The position numbers and the translations under genes were made by a program. From assembly GCF_002078875.1 (NCBI RefSeq), contig NC_034424.1, positions 4,348,018 to 4,412,017 of the forward strand: a stretch of DNA of 64,000 nucleotides. Direction: 5' to 3'. Positions 30,101-45,100 of this stretch are shown piece by piece. The notes below the pieces were generated by a model that was not told where the DNA came from, made no database searches, and saw only the letters and a program-made list of their open reading frames with translations. This stretch comes from Numida meleagris (taxonomy: Eukaryota > Chordata > Aves > Galliformes > Numididae). Each line of letters starts with the position of its first letter. Within the stretch, counting starts at the first letter, position 1.

Positions 30101-33100
30101 GTTGGTTAACAGTCTGTTAAAAGTTCTAGTGAACTCTTCCATATGTCTGAGACAAGCCTTGCAATTATTACTGAAAATACTACAGAACTGTATCCTAATT
30201 AAAAGCTCTTTCTGAGTAATGTCACTCTGAAGAGTTTAGGACACCCAAATTAGATAACGGCTGTTACCAATTGTTCAGGGGCGATGGCTGCTGCTTAGCA
30301 AAGCAGTGCTACACAGAACCCTGCCTCTTTTCTTACTCTTTCTTTCAGAATTCATGTGCTAACTCAGTTCTACGTTTGCACCAAAATCTGAGTGACCTCG
30401 TGAAAACCTCCCAGCGTTTTTTTTCCCTCCATGACGGGAGACAAGGGCTGCTGCTTAATTCCAAATGTCACAGATTATAGGCAAATTATTACCAACTCCA
30501 AATTCAATTAGCCAGGTAAAGGTTAGCAAAATCACGAAGAAGCTTTCTTGATTATTCAGATTCTTCCGTGAATAATAAGGACGAGAAGATACAGCATGAA
30601 CTTTTTTTTTTTTGGGTACACTATTACTGTCACTGCTAAATAAAGCGTAGGAGTGAATTATTCCAATCAACTCCCCAAAGGTACACAAAACATACGGCAG
30701 CTCTGTAACTTACATAGACCATAATGCTGTGGGAGTTAATGAAACATTAAACCTCTTGACACATGGTGTGAGGGAAAATGTGTTAGAAGAGATAGCTGCA
30801 AGACATCCAGGACCATATTGCAGCGGAAGATTTATATTCCCGTGAAAGCAGGCAATCTAATACATTAAAGTCTATATTTAAATCTGAAATACTACAGCTG
30901 AGCAGCAGCGGTGGAAAACATCACCTATTTTCATTAAAAGGTCTCTCCAGTTCTAAGCAATGAAAGTAAAAAGGTTTGTACCTCAGTAAGTAACCCACTG
31001 GCAACGTCACAGGAATATTTGGTGGCCTCACTGGGATCACTTCAAAATCTGTGAAGGTCAAGGGATGAACGACAGAGATGAGGCCATAACCTGCAGCCCA
31101 GCACTGACCCAGCTGGCGGCCATCAGCGCCAGGATTCGGGCATTTCTTATAACCATGCAGAGACCTGGACGTATGGTCAACTACAAACGAAACGAGCACT
31201 AATAAGATCGACGTTGTTACAGGCCAGCGAGTCACAGACCTGAAGATGGAAATGACTGGAGCTAAAGACTGCTGGTGACTTTTAGAAGATGCCATCTCGA
31301 CCATAGAAAATGTCAAACTGCTGATGGCTCTGAGGAACTCACGGCCCCTCTTGATGATATATATATATATATATATACACAGCAAGATTACAGGACTATA
31401 AACAGACCTGCAAATATCACTTCATCAGGCTAACTCTGCTAAGATGAAACTTCTGCTAATGACAGAAAGAGTGAAATACATCCATCCCATCCGCTCCCAT
31501 CAGCGGGCTACGTTCAGGTGAAAAGCATCCCGGCAGCAGTGTGGGAGCACAAGGACAGTGACAAAAACGATGGCTGATTTCAGCTGTAAGCTGATCTCAT
31601 CAGATCAGAAGCTCAACTGCTTCCCAGCTTATGCGTTCACAGCATCAATTTAAAGAGGCTGAAAGCAACAACTACAAAGCACTGATAACTGCTTAATAGA
31701 TGCTTGTATAAAAAAAAAAAATCACCTACGTCACTTTCCATCTCCCTGATGACTCGGCAACAACACTGCATCAGTTTCACCAGTTAAGACACATCTGTAG
31801 AACTGCACCACCTGCACCAATTCTGGTTGCTGGGGCACCCAACAACTGCAACACCAGCCTGCATCAATGCCTTTCATGCTCTGACTACAATTTCTCCAAC
31901 TGCAGTAAATCAGACATCACAACTGCACGCACACAGTATTCTTCAATTCCCTGGCTGCACAGCGCTGACTCCCAAAATACTGCAGTAATTATAACTGAAG
32001 TCAAATAATGTGCTGATCATACAGGAATTGAAAAGTACCGTGTTGTTTGCAGAAACATCAGGTTTCAGCTGCTCTCTTTTCCCACTCCACCCTCGAGTGG
32101 CACATAAGCTCCCCTTCTCAGCAGCAGACATTATGGAGAGATACCACAGCAAATCCAAGGATTCTTTTGGACACTCAGAGAAACCAATTTAGAATTAAAA
32201 CTCACGTCACTGTGGCTCCCTACTGCTGTATGCAAGGTTATATATGCAACACAACAGAACCCAGAAACGTACATTAAGGACTGAGCAAGAGCCACCATCC
32301 TCAATTTCCCTGCTTTTTCCTGCTTTTCTCAGTATTGAAATGAACTGCAAAGGTCTAAAAATCTGTTAGAAACGAATTTGCCTAACAAACTGTCCAACAA
32401 AAACAGCTTGGTAAGTAAAGGAGCATTGGTAGTGAGAGAGCAGCATTAAGCACAAAATCAGCTATAGTTTCCAGAATTATATGAGTCCATCGCACTTCTA
32501 AATTCCTTGCTGTAAAAAAATACTTAATTCCAAGACTTCACAGAGACCAGAGTCAGCAGTTGCATGACTAACCTAATCAGCAGTGCTCTCGCATACTCCC
32601 TCCCTCCCTCCCCCTCTCTCTCTAGCCCATGACAGTGGCTCAAGAATCCAAACTTTAATTGGAAACTGTCATTTATCTTCCCTGGCCTGGCCAAGGCACC
32701 CAGCAGAGCTTTGGATGTTGGTTGCTTTAAAATTTATCATTACATTAAAATAAAGTAAAGAAAGGTATGATGAAAGAGAGAAAGCCCTGCATCTCTCCAT
32801 TCCGTTTCTTCAACTTTAGAGATCAGTGAGGCCAGAAGAGCTCGGTTTCTGTTCTCTCTGGTGGCGAGGATCCCACTGTGCATTTGCTGAGAGTTGGTGC
32901 AGCACTGCAAAGTCATCAAAGAGTCTAAAGCAGCCAATGAGAGCAGAGCTCTGGATAATCCGTGTCCAAAAACTTATGATTAATATGCCAAAGGGGTTCT
33001 TAGAGGTGATATCTTACACAGAGGTTGAGCAGAGAGGACAAAGGGTTGTGATTAGGTATTGTTCACAATCACTAAGTGAACCAGCAATACAGAATAGGCT

Positions 33101-36100
33101 GTGATTAGCAGGTGGGTACTGGGTCATTACCGTGCACGGCTTCACTTGCCACTGTTCTCTTTCCTGGCTATACATCTGTATCAGAAGTGGGGTGACCAGA
33201 AGAAAATTACTGTTGGATTTTTATTAATTCTATATGATTTTCCATCACTACAAGGTCCCTTCACGACAGAAGGCATGTGCACGCACTGCAGTTTGTTTTA
33301 CAGAGGTAGAACTTCTACACAGCCTTTCACACACCTTATTTTCTCTGTATATTTATTCACTTATACTTTGTTATACTCTTTGTTGGCACCCTGGCCAACA
33401 GTGATGCAGCTCCTTAACTCTGAGCTTGCCAAATAACTCGTGTCTCAGACTGTGCTTGCACCTAACTTACTGAATAATCAGGTCCCTAACATATTAAACA
33501 TTCCATCACTACTGCATTCAGAATGTGACAGTACACCTAGTACTCATGTTTCCTTTGCCATTGGCTCTTTTCATTTTAAACATCCTCGAGAAAAATGTCA
33601 CTAATGACCAATATATCATTAAAGAAATGAAATCGCTTTCTCCAGCATTAGGAAGTACCAGCCTAATCCTTGCTGCTTTGCATAATTCTTTTGGAGATCT
33701 TAACAGACTACAGTGAAAAAAGACAAGAAATGGAACATATCTCCAAAAGAAACCTCTTTGTCCACTAATCTGGACACAATAATAAACAATGATGGAGTCA
33801 GCAAGCGATAGAAAAATTTCTCATCAGTCCTTGATCTTTCCTTTTGGCTAGTACCAAAATACAGGGGGAAAAATGTAACTATATTTTGATACTTTGAAAT
33901 TTGACCTCACAGTTCAGGTACCAACAATACTTCTCAATTTATGGCATCAAATAAAATAAAGGCCATATATTATCCACCATTTTTTAGACATATATTTCTA
34001 CACTATTTCCTTTTTTCTCTTCCTTTGAAGTATTTTTCTTCTTGCTCATCTTTGCTCCTACCCCCTTTTTTTTTTATCCTCAAGGTCCATTCCTCTTTTG
34101 TGTTCACTAGCTATGTTTAAACTTTCCCCTTACCTATTAGAAGGGCACAAACCCTCCTCTGCACTGCTCTTCAGTAGCAGAGATACTTTCCCATTCGTGG
34201 AAGTATCCATACCCTAATGACCACAAAAATCTACATCTGTAAGGTAGGCAAATTATTTTATGCACTTTTCAAGAGTTAAGTTTATAAGCTCATCAGTGCA
34301 CAATTCTATGTACACTTTTAATGCCAAATCAACAGCATCACAATCATAGGCTTTTAAAACATTTCAAGCAATCTAAAAATAAGAACTCTATTAGTAATAA
34401 AGTCATCATTATCACTTTGTTACAGACCGAAATGGCACTGGTCTGAAAGAAAAGCTGCCCCTTGCTACATGGGTGAATTGCAATGAATACAAATCCACAA
34501 GCATGAAGCCAAGGGGAAAACCATCATTAGTTTCAAGTCAAAGTATTTATCTGCAAATGATCACAGCTATGTGAAACTCACCTCTAACTCTCTGACTATC
34601 CTGAGGACTGACTGTTCAGACTGTGCAGCGAATTTTTCCTTTACCAAGCCCTCGTTTTTCAGCTCAAGTTCTTGATTGTCTCTTAGAAGGTTCTTGTACT
34701 TATTCAGCAGCTCTTGCAATTCTACTTCCTTTTCTTTAACTGTTTCATCAGATTTCTAACAAAAGAAAACAATGAAACGTTTTGGCAAAATTCACTCTGT
34801 TTTTATACTGCAAAATAGACACAGAAACAAAATTCAGGAAATAACCAAGGATGATCCAGCAAGTTCTTTATAAATCTTACAAAAGAGAACCTCAACACAG
34901 CAAAGCAGAAAAGAAAAAGACGAAACAGAAGCTTTGGCCAGCTAATCAATCCTTTAAATACTAAAAAAAAAATTTTACAAAAGAAAAACTGCTGATTAAA
35001 TCTGAAAAGTCAGCAGTATTTATGCATGCACTTTGGTCTCCAGGAGCAGAGCAGCCTCAATTACTAGTCTTCACTGTGCTGGTTGAATGCCATCAGTACT
35101 GCTCAGGATCGTACCTCCAGCTATACAAGCTTTGAGCAAGACTTCTTTAAATACTCAGGCAGCTACTTTCTCACATACCTTGTTTTGTGTTGGCTCTTTA
35201 AAAAATAAAAATAAAAATAAAAAACAAGAGAGAGAGAGAGAAAATATTTCACTGTCTATACCTATTCCTCAGCTTTGAGCTTCTCGAGCCTCTGCGCAAA
35301 TTGTAAATCATAGGCACTGCAGAGCTTTTAAGTATCTTATCACATCAGTGAAAATTCTGCATAAATATCAGAAAAGCTTTTTCCCCCTCTGTCCAAGTGT
35401 TTAATAAAACCCTAGTAAGAAATCTATTTAATGGCACAGATCCCCATAATCATACGTCCGTTCCGCAAATACAGTATGATAAGAAGTGAAGGATTATCAT
35501 CAAAATCAACAGCAATTCCAAATACAAATGGGACTCTGTAATCATTCCTCATACAAAATCAAATGATAACTTCTCATTTTTCATTCCAACTCAGGTCTAC
35601 CTACCTGAAGCAACAGATCCTTTTGACTGACGTTGTCTGTAAGTCGCCTGATAACTAGTTCTTGGCTCTGCAACTTCTGATTGCTTTCGCTCAAAAGAAT
35701 ATTGTAATGATGTTCAACAGCTTTTTCTTTCTCAGCCATTTCACCGTGTAATTTCTCCAGTTGATTCCTAAGATCCTACAAAAAAAAATGAAATCGAATA
35801 TTTAGCAAATCGATTTTAGTTCAAGACTGACAAACCACGCTAAAAGCTTAACTTTCCATTACTTTGGATTACACGTATTACTGCGTGTTGTGGTGAACGC
35901 CCTGAAGTCGGTATCTTTCTCTTGGTATCTACAAATACAGTTCAAGAAAACTTTTAGATAAGGTGCCAGCGTCGCTTTCTAAAAATCTAGACTGTTCTAG
36001 TTTAAATGCTTTCCACCCCGAATGACTGGACTGCAAGCTGTTAGGAATATCACACACATGTACATTGCAACAAACACTCGCTTCTGAGTCAGCTTATTCT

Positions 36101-39100
36101 TTTGATAGAAATAGAGAAAAAATGGCTATGGCTGATTCAGTTTGTCATTTGCTCTTTTCCTTTCCCCGCAGCTCCAAAGATTAGTTGTGTCATTTCCACG
36201 TTGCCTTTATACTACCTAAACTCCTCAGACACAAAGAATGGGGTAACAGAGCCTCCATCTTAAAATTAATTTGTTTTCCTTTTATTCCCAAAAAGGGCCC
36301 ATTTGTGGAGTACCATAAGCCCCTGAAATAGTTTGCACATATGGCAGTCACCTATAAACTTCATGTTTACCTCCACTGGGATTTAAAATTCAATAGTTTT
36401 CTTATCCTAGGGACAGGGAAATAGTGCTAGTGACACTTTAATTGCGTTCTCTTTACAAACTGCTTTATGTCCTTTTTTTTTCTTTTAACTTAATTACCTT
36501 GCTTCATGCAGGTTCACATCAAATCTTTAGCATCACTTTACTACTTCCCTGCTTTATGTCTGTTTTGCACGTTAAATACAAATTGTCATTTGCAACTCGT
36601 TTTGGTTTACTTGCTTAATTTTAGCTTCATTATCAGGAATCAGCTAAGACATTCCTAATAGCTCCCCAAAACCCTCATCAAATGTTGTTCTGTTTCAAAG
36701 AAGGGTAAACTTACACACTTAGTTCTGCAAACTAATAAAGGTAATTTTTTCATGACCAAAATAACTACTTGTTTGCCTAAGAAAACTGAGAATTCCAGCA
36801 CCGACACCAAACTTTGTAAATATGTACTAACTCAAATAAGTTTCCACTTCATCTTTACTAACTATGAACTGTAGTGTAGAGTGGAAGTGGTACAAGGTCT
36901 GACAACTGCAGAGCTTTCTGGCTTTAAGCTACGGAACTCTTCAAGTGGGTCACATCACCTACAACACTTGCATTGGAAATAAAGGGCTGACTGTAACATT
37001 ATGATTTTCATGATACATTGCAAAGTCGACTCCTTCCTATTTTTCTGTCAACTTTGAGCTATTAGATCAGTACTCAGTAAGCAAACTTTAAAGGAACACT
37101 TGTGATTTGTCCTGGAACTTCAAGCAATTATTACTCTGTGGTTTCTCTTCATGAAGACCATAAACAGATTTAAGAGAAGATGTAGACATGAATAGATGGA
37201 AAACATGCTGTTGGCAATAACAGTACCACATTTCCTATAACCTAGCCTCAGACTTTTCAGCGTACAACACTTGTCAGGCACAGAAGTTATGTTTCTGCCT
37301 TTAAAGCAGCACAAATATTATGGCTACGTTTAGGGAAAGAGCTGGACTGGCAATACACATTATTGCAGAAAATGGAAAGGCCTTTGAGAGTTTGCCTCCA
37401 GTATTTCTGCCTCAATATTCCCTTAAATCCTTCTCCAAACAAGTTAAGAGTTGAGATTGAAAGTTATTTTCTTTGCATGAGATGGAATTCTGTAACACAC
37501 AAAACTATCCATCACTATAGCAGGTTGGTTGAACTCATTGACCACTCAAATTGTCTGGGAGAGAATCTATTGGTTTCTATACATTGAGTTGCAAGGATAA
37601 TATAGTACCTATGTTCTCAGAGCATAAACTTTGCTATTCCTTCTGCCAACCTCTTTCCCAAGAGACTTTCCTATGATTAATGATAGTTGAACTAAGAAAA
37701 ATGAATGTGAAACACAATAACGTCAAAGACTGGAGCAGATGCCTCCCCCTCATCAGATGGGAAGCAGGCTGGAGGATAATTAAGTCATGAAGTTACAAAA
37801 CCTCCCTCTCAGCCTAAGCTACATGTAGGAAGACTCCAGAATGAGTTCTACCTAATGAGTTATTCTGCACTTTCCAAACAAGCAAACAAATATGAGGAAC
37901 TAGTAAGTATAGTAAGTACACTCTAATTGTCTATATATAGGGCTGGAGAGGCAATGGTTAAAGTGCTTGAATGATCTGAGGTTGAACAAAGGCTTTGGTC
38001 AAGAAAAACTAAATGTTATATACATAGCAACATGGTGGATGCAAATACAATGCGTTGATTTTTATTCCTCACCAGTGGTCTGTAAGAATAGATGCCCAAA
38101 GATTCTTGCTTCAAAGAGTGTAAAATGACGCAGAACTTCTGATTAATAGCAGCTTCTGGAAAGCTCTGAACTAAAAGAGTTTTTAAGTTGACATAAGGAA
38201 AAGCTGGAGCACTCAACCCACGGTGCCAGGGACAATGGTCAAGAACACGTGCTGCTTCAGAAGACTCACGCTATGGGCCATGCAATTGGGAAGATCAGTT
38301 CACATGCAGCAGGTCTTAACTCAGCTTCAGCATCTTCCATCGCAGGACAGCAATGCCCAAATCACCTCCAGCCAGCCTTGCTTACAGCAGGGGAGAAGAA
38401 CCTCAGCCAGACGCTTGCTTTATTTCCCCCCCCCTCCGTCTGCCCTCTTTTTTGTTTTAAATAGATATATTAAAAAAAAAAATGCTATTACCCCAACAAC
38501 ATTATATGAAAAGTCACCTAAACCTTCCCTCTGTGTGAGGAAGAGGAAGGACAGCTTAGAATAAAGCTAGCAAGAATGTTCCTAACAGAGTAGAAACATA
38601 GTGAGAAATAGGTAACTCGGGGCATAAGCAGAATAGGATTTTTAGGGCTGTCTCCTAAGAGGTTTGCATCAGATCACTGACGTGGTTTCCTATTTGTCAA
38701 ACAGCAAAATATCACAGCATATTTTTTTTACTCCCACATATCTACTACTTAATGGGCAACATTTCACAGGCAGTCTTGCTCTATCCAAACGTACTAGCAA
38801 CTCTGAAATTGAAGCAGCTGTTCTGCAAGGAGTAGGAAATAGGTTGGGGATATAATTTCTATAAGACTGCTCATCTTTTGACAGGAATGCTTTTCCCCAA
38901 GAAACTAGTCATTTACATGAAAAACCTGGACATAATGGAGTCAAATAGATTTCTGTAATACCAGTAACTCTGAATCCCCTGGCAAATCCCTACTCAGTCC
39001 TATTCTTCGTGCCTTTCCCATACAGATTTATATTCTAGCTCCCCTTAAAGATGAAAAAAGATTCTGAATAGAGAAGACAGTTAAAGACAAAATACTTAAA

Positions 39101-42100
39101 TCAATAAAATATGTTCTTTGTGGCTGTTTTACTGATGGGAGCTATCTGCTCTTTCTCCCCTTAACCTCAACACCCAGAAGAAATTTTCAAAGCACAGCAA
39201 AGATAAAGACTGTGTGACAGGAGCCTAACCACAGCTGACAATCAACCAAAACTGTAAGTTAAATAAATACAGCAGGCTGGGGGAAAAGAGATCTTATTTC
39301 TTTGTAGGTAAAGAGATCCCTCTGCTGGTTTTAAGTGACATTGCAGGGGCAGCCATTTCTACGTATACACACCGTATTTAATAAGGTCCTTATCTAATAA
39401 TTAGATACGGACCTTATTAATGATATTAATATGAACTAAAGAAGTACAAGCTCATTTGATCTTTTATGTTATTTAACGTAGATAAAGGCTAATCCTTAAA
39501 TGAAAAGTACCAGCCTTTGCAACCAGGCAGGAGTCCACCCATCACGCAGGTGCTGCCCTAAGGAAAGAAAAATGTGCATGGCAAGATGGGTGAGAAGTAT
39601 ATTATGTCTGCACTGAGCAGAACATGCATCCTTTTTTCAAAGGAAGAAAAGAGGAAGCCCAATCATTCACTTTGTTGCATGACCTGTGCATGCTCAAAGA
39701 AGAGCCTGTCTAGACATCTACACTAAGGTTGAAAAAAAAAAAAAGCCCTGAAGAGAATATGTAGTAAAATTAAGGAACAGATACACTTTTTTTCTTATAT
39801 ATAGCAAGTTGTGGTTTGGGGATTTTACAAGCAAAACTTGCAATTAGTCATACAGCCTTTACAGTGACCAAGCTGCGACAGCAAGAAGCAAGTTGAAGTT
39901 TGCCTTCAGGTTGCAACAGCTGGCTTCTCACTCTTGCACTGCATTAGAACTTAGAGTTCACATACTGCAATTTAAGACAATGGAGGCATGTAACATGGTA
40001 AATACAGCAGAAATAACACGGACACTGTATGTCAGGCACGTTCAGACTACCATCAGAAAATTGAAGCAAACAGCCACCATTTACCACTTATGAAGGCTAA
40101 CCATTTCAGCTATGACTTAACCAAGGCTATCAAAGATTTAAAAAATACTTTTTCCGTGCAGACTCAGTGCCAGAATTTTCCTGGTCTTCTTGGCTACGTT
40201 CTTTCGAACACTGAGCAAATAAAGCATTTCAGTTAAAAATTTATATTTGTTAGAAAAGGACATGCTAGCAACAAACACACACAGTATTTCTAAACGTAAT
40301 GAAGGGAAAAAATGATAATAACATTAATGGTTTTGTCACTTCTGCTCTTCTGCAGTTGTGCTTCATCCAGCTCCTTCTCCATTTTCTCTCTCTCTAAATT
40401 CAGATCATTTAGCTCTTGATCAGTCCTTTTAATCCTCCGTTGCAGTTTACGATTCTCAGCATCCTTTGTGAGGTTTTCTGAACGCAGCTCTGCTAAGAGG
40501 GTCTCTTTTTCCATCAAGAGAGCTTGATAATCCTCAGCACCCTGAAACGTAAAGCAGCATTCAAAGTGTATTTTGTACAACTGCAAGTTTTACTGCTGTT
40601 GCTTGCCCCACGTGCGCTCAACCACTTTAAATTTCAGGTACAAAAATCCAGTGAAATGAGTTATCCAAATGCCAATGTTATACTGAATATTTTCTCAAGT
40701 GCCCGACATAACAAAGCTTTCAATGACATCTAACATAAGGCAAAGTCTTAGGTAAGTAAGAATTAGATGGAGGTTGACTTGCAAAGGAATCCACAGCACA
40801 AACGAGACCATGCTATCATTGGTTCCCAAAGCTCTCATTACATAAAATTTCTATTTTGGGGTCAGTCTGAATCCAGACCATGTCAAGAAGTTACCAAATC
40901 CATATGTGGTATATAAAATAGCAAGTGTGATTTCTTCCCTATCACATTCTGTTACAACCAGCCTCCTGGAAGTTCACAACACAGGTGGCAGGAGTTGTGG
41001 GCTGTGCATTATGATCTACTCACAGAGAACTGCCTTCAACTCAAGTTTGCAGCTAAGGAGCAGAGTAATGAGGAGGAAGGCCTGCTCTGTCACACACCAC
41101 GCAACATGGGTTCTGTGGGCAGGAAGGATTAGTGGCACATTTTTTAAACCTAGAACTCAAAAATAATCAGGCTCAAAAATAAAAGAGTTAAATTAGACTA
41201 ATATCTCATAAAGCAGTACTTCTGTGGTATTAAACAGCAAACAAACTATAGTCTCACACAAAGGACAAAATGACTTGGAGACAACATTGGATATACTTGT
41301 CTCAATATAATACATTTAAATTTGGTTTATGTGAAATAAATCTCATTTGAGAAAAAATGGAGGTGCTCTCTGAGAACCAACCACTACTATTTCAATTAGA
41401 TTTAATCAAAAGCCAGTACAGACAGTCATAAAGCTTCAGCTGAATACTGCAGAAGCAAACTATCAACCTCTTCCATTTCCACTGATTTAAGAGAGCAAAT
41501 GGATGAACAATCATCATAATGGAAGTTGTTACTGCCATTAATACTAATTACTGAAAGTTGCAAGTCTACCTTTTACCAGGCTTCATTTTAAGATTAGCTG
41601 GTATACATTATGTGGTCTGTTTTAAACAGAAGTTTTGCCTTCTCCTGTTTTACATACTACACATTACACACAGGTTATCATCACAAAGTCTCCTCTTCCT
41701 TGCACATACAAAAGCATTAGTAAGGGAAAACAGTGTAGTCATATTTCTACTATTTTTTAAGCAGTGGCTTCACATTGATTATTTGAAGAAATACAAACAA
41801 GTCTCTCAGATGCATTTTAACTCTGCTAATGTGGAAGGGTGAGCTGTTACCACACTTTTCGAAGAACAACCAAAACATTCCATTAAGAGAGCTCAGTGTC
41901 ATCTCAACTCCACAAGTAGCTGTACCTTCATCTTCAACTCATTTTGCTTCTACACATTTCTTACTTAGTTCTCAGTTGTTATAGAAGAAAGAAAATAAGC
42001 TAAGAAATCTGCTATTTTAAGATTCAATCATTTAAGCAATTCTTTTGGGCAAAATCTCACAAGAGAAATTAAAACATTCAAAAAAAACAAACCCCTTTGA

Positions 42101-45100
42101 AGTATTTTCCAATCCTTTACTTTCAAATACACAAATACTTATGTTGTGCGGAAATACAGAGAAGGAAGGTGCAGGGAAGGGGAAAGCCACATTAACTGCT
42201 TGCTTACCTTGAATTTTTGTATCTGTGCTTTATGAGTTGCCTCTCTTGCCTTAGCCAACGAAGCATTGAGATCTTCAATTTCAGAAGCAAGTTCTTCATT
42301 CTTTAAGTAAAGTAAAAGGAACACTACATTGAAAGTTATTTCCAAGGGATGGCGACTCAGTAATAGCCATCCCACCACCTCATTATCCATCCAGCCAACT
42401 ACGTAAAACAAAGATTTTTAAGAACAAAAACATCAAATACATCATCATAAATCTCCCATAAAGAAACTCTTGCCTCACACCATACCCACTAGACTGCCTA
42501 TCACTCAAGTTAAACACTTCCCTCTCTTCCATAAAATTCGAATTTCGTCTGACATTGACCTACTATTTCACCTTCCTTTATGACAGCTCTACTTACTCAA
42601 CAACAAAAAAAAAATACTTCTCATAGCTTTTAAGTGGTGCTCAGAGCTGATAAACAGCAGTGTGTAAATGAAAACATTTTTCCTCTAAGTTCTTAAGGGA
42701 GAAAGCATCAGTTAAGTATCTTCCCCCCCCCTCCAGCTGAAGGCCCAAAGCTCTAGATAACAAACAGAACTACTTACATGCATGACAGGAGCAATTTAGA
42801 ATCTACTAGAAGCTTCCTAAGCAGTTACAGGGACATCAAGCAATCCCTGACACATGCACATCATGCACACACATCCAGCGATGGATCTACAAACCAGCAA
42901 GATCATAGTCATCATACCTCTTTTTCCTTTGCTTTTAGTGCAACAGTTAGCCCTTGAATGGTTTTATCCCTTTTCAAGCCATTCTTCTTTTCAACAGCAA
43001 GCTCATTTTCTCTCTCTTGCAACTCTTCTTCGAGAGACTAAATTAGATTATGCGCAAGTTGCATTAACTTCTTACTAAGAGATAGCTGCAGATTAATAAG
43101 TACAGTCTCCAAGTTCTTATATCCTATTATTCAAATGACTAATATTAAATATGTCCCAAATGCAAGTCATCATCTTAAAGATATGCCTGGAATATCATAA
43201 AAGAAACCTAATCATGGGCTGGCCACAAGTACCAGCCACACAGCTTCACTATTTGAGGAGCGTGCCTTTCAGTTTCACTGAAAATTGCTTCAAAAACAAG
43301 GGGATCCTTCCTGCCATCTGATAAAAAAAAGAATTAACCAAAGGAGTTGCTTTACTACTTTCCTAGCCAAGACTTCTCTATATTTATGAATGTATAACAA
43401 AAGATATCCCAACATGGCCTATGAGTAGCCAAAAATACAGAAGGACAACTAGGACTTACCTGGATTTTTTTTTCAAAGGAATTTCTCTCATTTCTAAGCT
43501 CCATCTTAATAGCCTATAAAACAAAACAGGTCCATTGATTCTAAACACAAAAGCAACGCATTAAACACTGAAACTAAATAAAATGAACTTTAAGGAAAAA
43601 AAAAAACTTTGTATATGCCTCAGAACTGTACTACAGCCAACATTTAGGCAGGAATATATTGTATCAGTTGCTTCCTGGAAGTCTACAGATCTACAGATGT
43701 ACCTGGGCATGGTATGAAAGAAACCAGTGCTCTCTGATGAGAGACAGGACAACTCTGCTTCGTAAGCCAACAAAAACGCATCTTTATGAGACTTAGCTAC
43801 GTCAGCAGGATGCTTTTAACACAGGAGATTCTAATTAGGGCTTTTCCTTGGGGAAGGCTGTTTGGCTTTGAAAAACAAAGAATAATCCTATATAAAAATG
43901 GAGTTGTGCACCAAACACGTTCATATTTCTTTCTCTAGTACTACATCCCAAAAGGATGACACAGTCCATCCACTTGCTTTGAAATGATTCAAGGTGACCC
44001 CGCTTTCACCTTGACACAAAATATTTTTGTGAGTTTTGGGTAGTTCTTCCTGACACGTTGATTTCATTGCAGTAAGACCCAGAAGTGAAGCTTTAATTCA
44101 GTTCAGTCGTAGAAGGCTCTCATCTATTCCTGACAGAAACAAAAAGGTGTTTCTGCACTGATCGTTAAGTCCCAAAACAAAAGGCATGAATATTTCTCAG
44201 AAGCACAACAGTCTCTATAATTCCTTTCTACTTTCAGTTTTCCTAGTGTGAATAACAAATGGAAAAGCAAACAACCAAGAAAAGCAAGCCTTCAGACTTA
44301 TTCCTGCCTTTAAGCTGTCAAGGTATCTGTTTTCCTCATAAAAAGAGGATAGAAATACAATGACGACTCTTGGTACTTTTTGTAAGCTAAGTGAAATGCT
44401 TTCACTTTATTTCATGAGAGTTTTTTAAACACTTATCTGGAGAAAAAGCTTTATAAAAGGAGATAAGAGTAGAGAAACTTCCTAAAACAAACTCTCACGT
44501 CACATTCTTAACTTTCAGTACTGTAAAAGTTATGCCATCTATTGGCGGGGATCTATTAACATTTAGCTTTTATTTTAGTAAATACTTCTGTAAAGCAATT
44601 ACACAGTATCTATAATAAAACAAGCATGAAGTAGAGGGAAATGGTCTCTCTTTGAAAGAACGACAAGCATGGCTGGTAAGGATGAACACTGACTGCCAAA
44701 ACACAATATAAACATTGACTGTTTAGGAGATGGAAAAGGGGGAGAGGAATAACAGTGGAGAAGGATTTTTAAAGATTATTAAGTCACTCATGTATCGCCA
44801 TGCACAAAACCTTGAGAATCCCAGACCCCATGAGATTTACAGTGTGTAACAGCTGCAATAGTTTCCTCACCTCTATCTCATTGTCTTTTTCATGTCTCAA
44901 CGCAATGGTAAGTTCTTTGATTTTTTCTGCTGATAAGTTCCCATCCCCAGGTCCGCTCTGAGAGCTTTCCTCTGCAAGACGTTGAATTACAGCTTCTTTA
45001 CTTTTCAAAGACAGATTCAGTTGCTCTATAAGTCTAAAATGATAAGATTTTTCATATTAATCTTGCATCATCTACCAGCGACTCTCCAGTCATTGCAGTA

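Larger units (their letters stand above)
28199..34581 (-). other. CDK5RAP2 intron 14 (6.4 kb, largest)
   Basis: Contains an AT microsatellite at 31357-31377 and a pyrimidine tract at 32596-32623. A 154-codon open frame at 30921-31385 (minus) begins inside the AT repeat and looks like chance. No exon of the gene was found here and none is required by phase. Confidence 0.85.

Noticed and set aside
30921..31385. 154-codon minus-strand ORF in intron 14
   Set aside because: Its start lies in the AT microsatellite (YIYIYI), no domain is recognisable, and CDK5RAP2 phase does not need it. Expected by chance in this amount of sequence.
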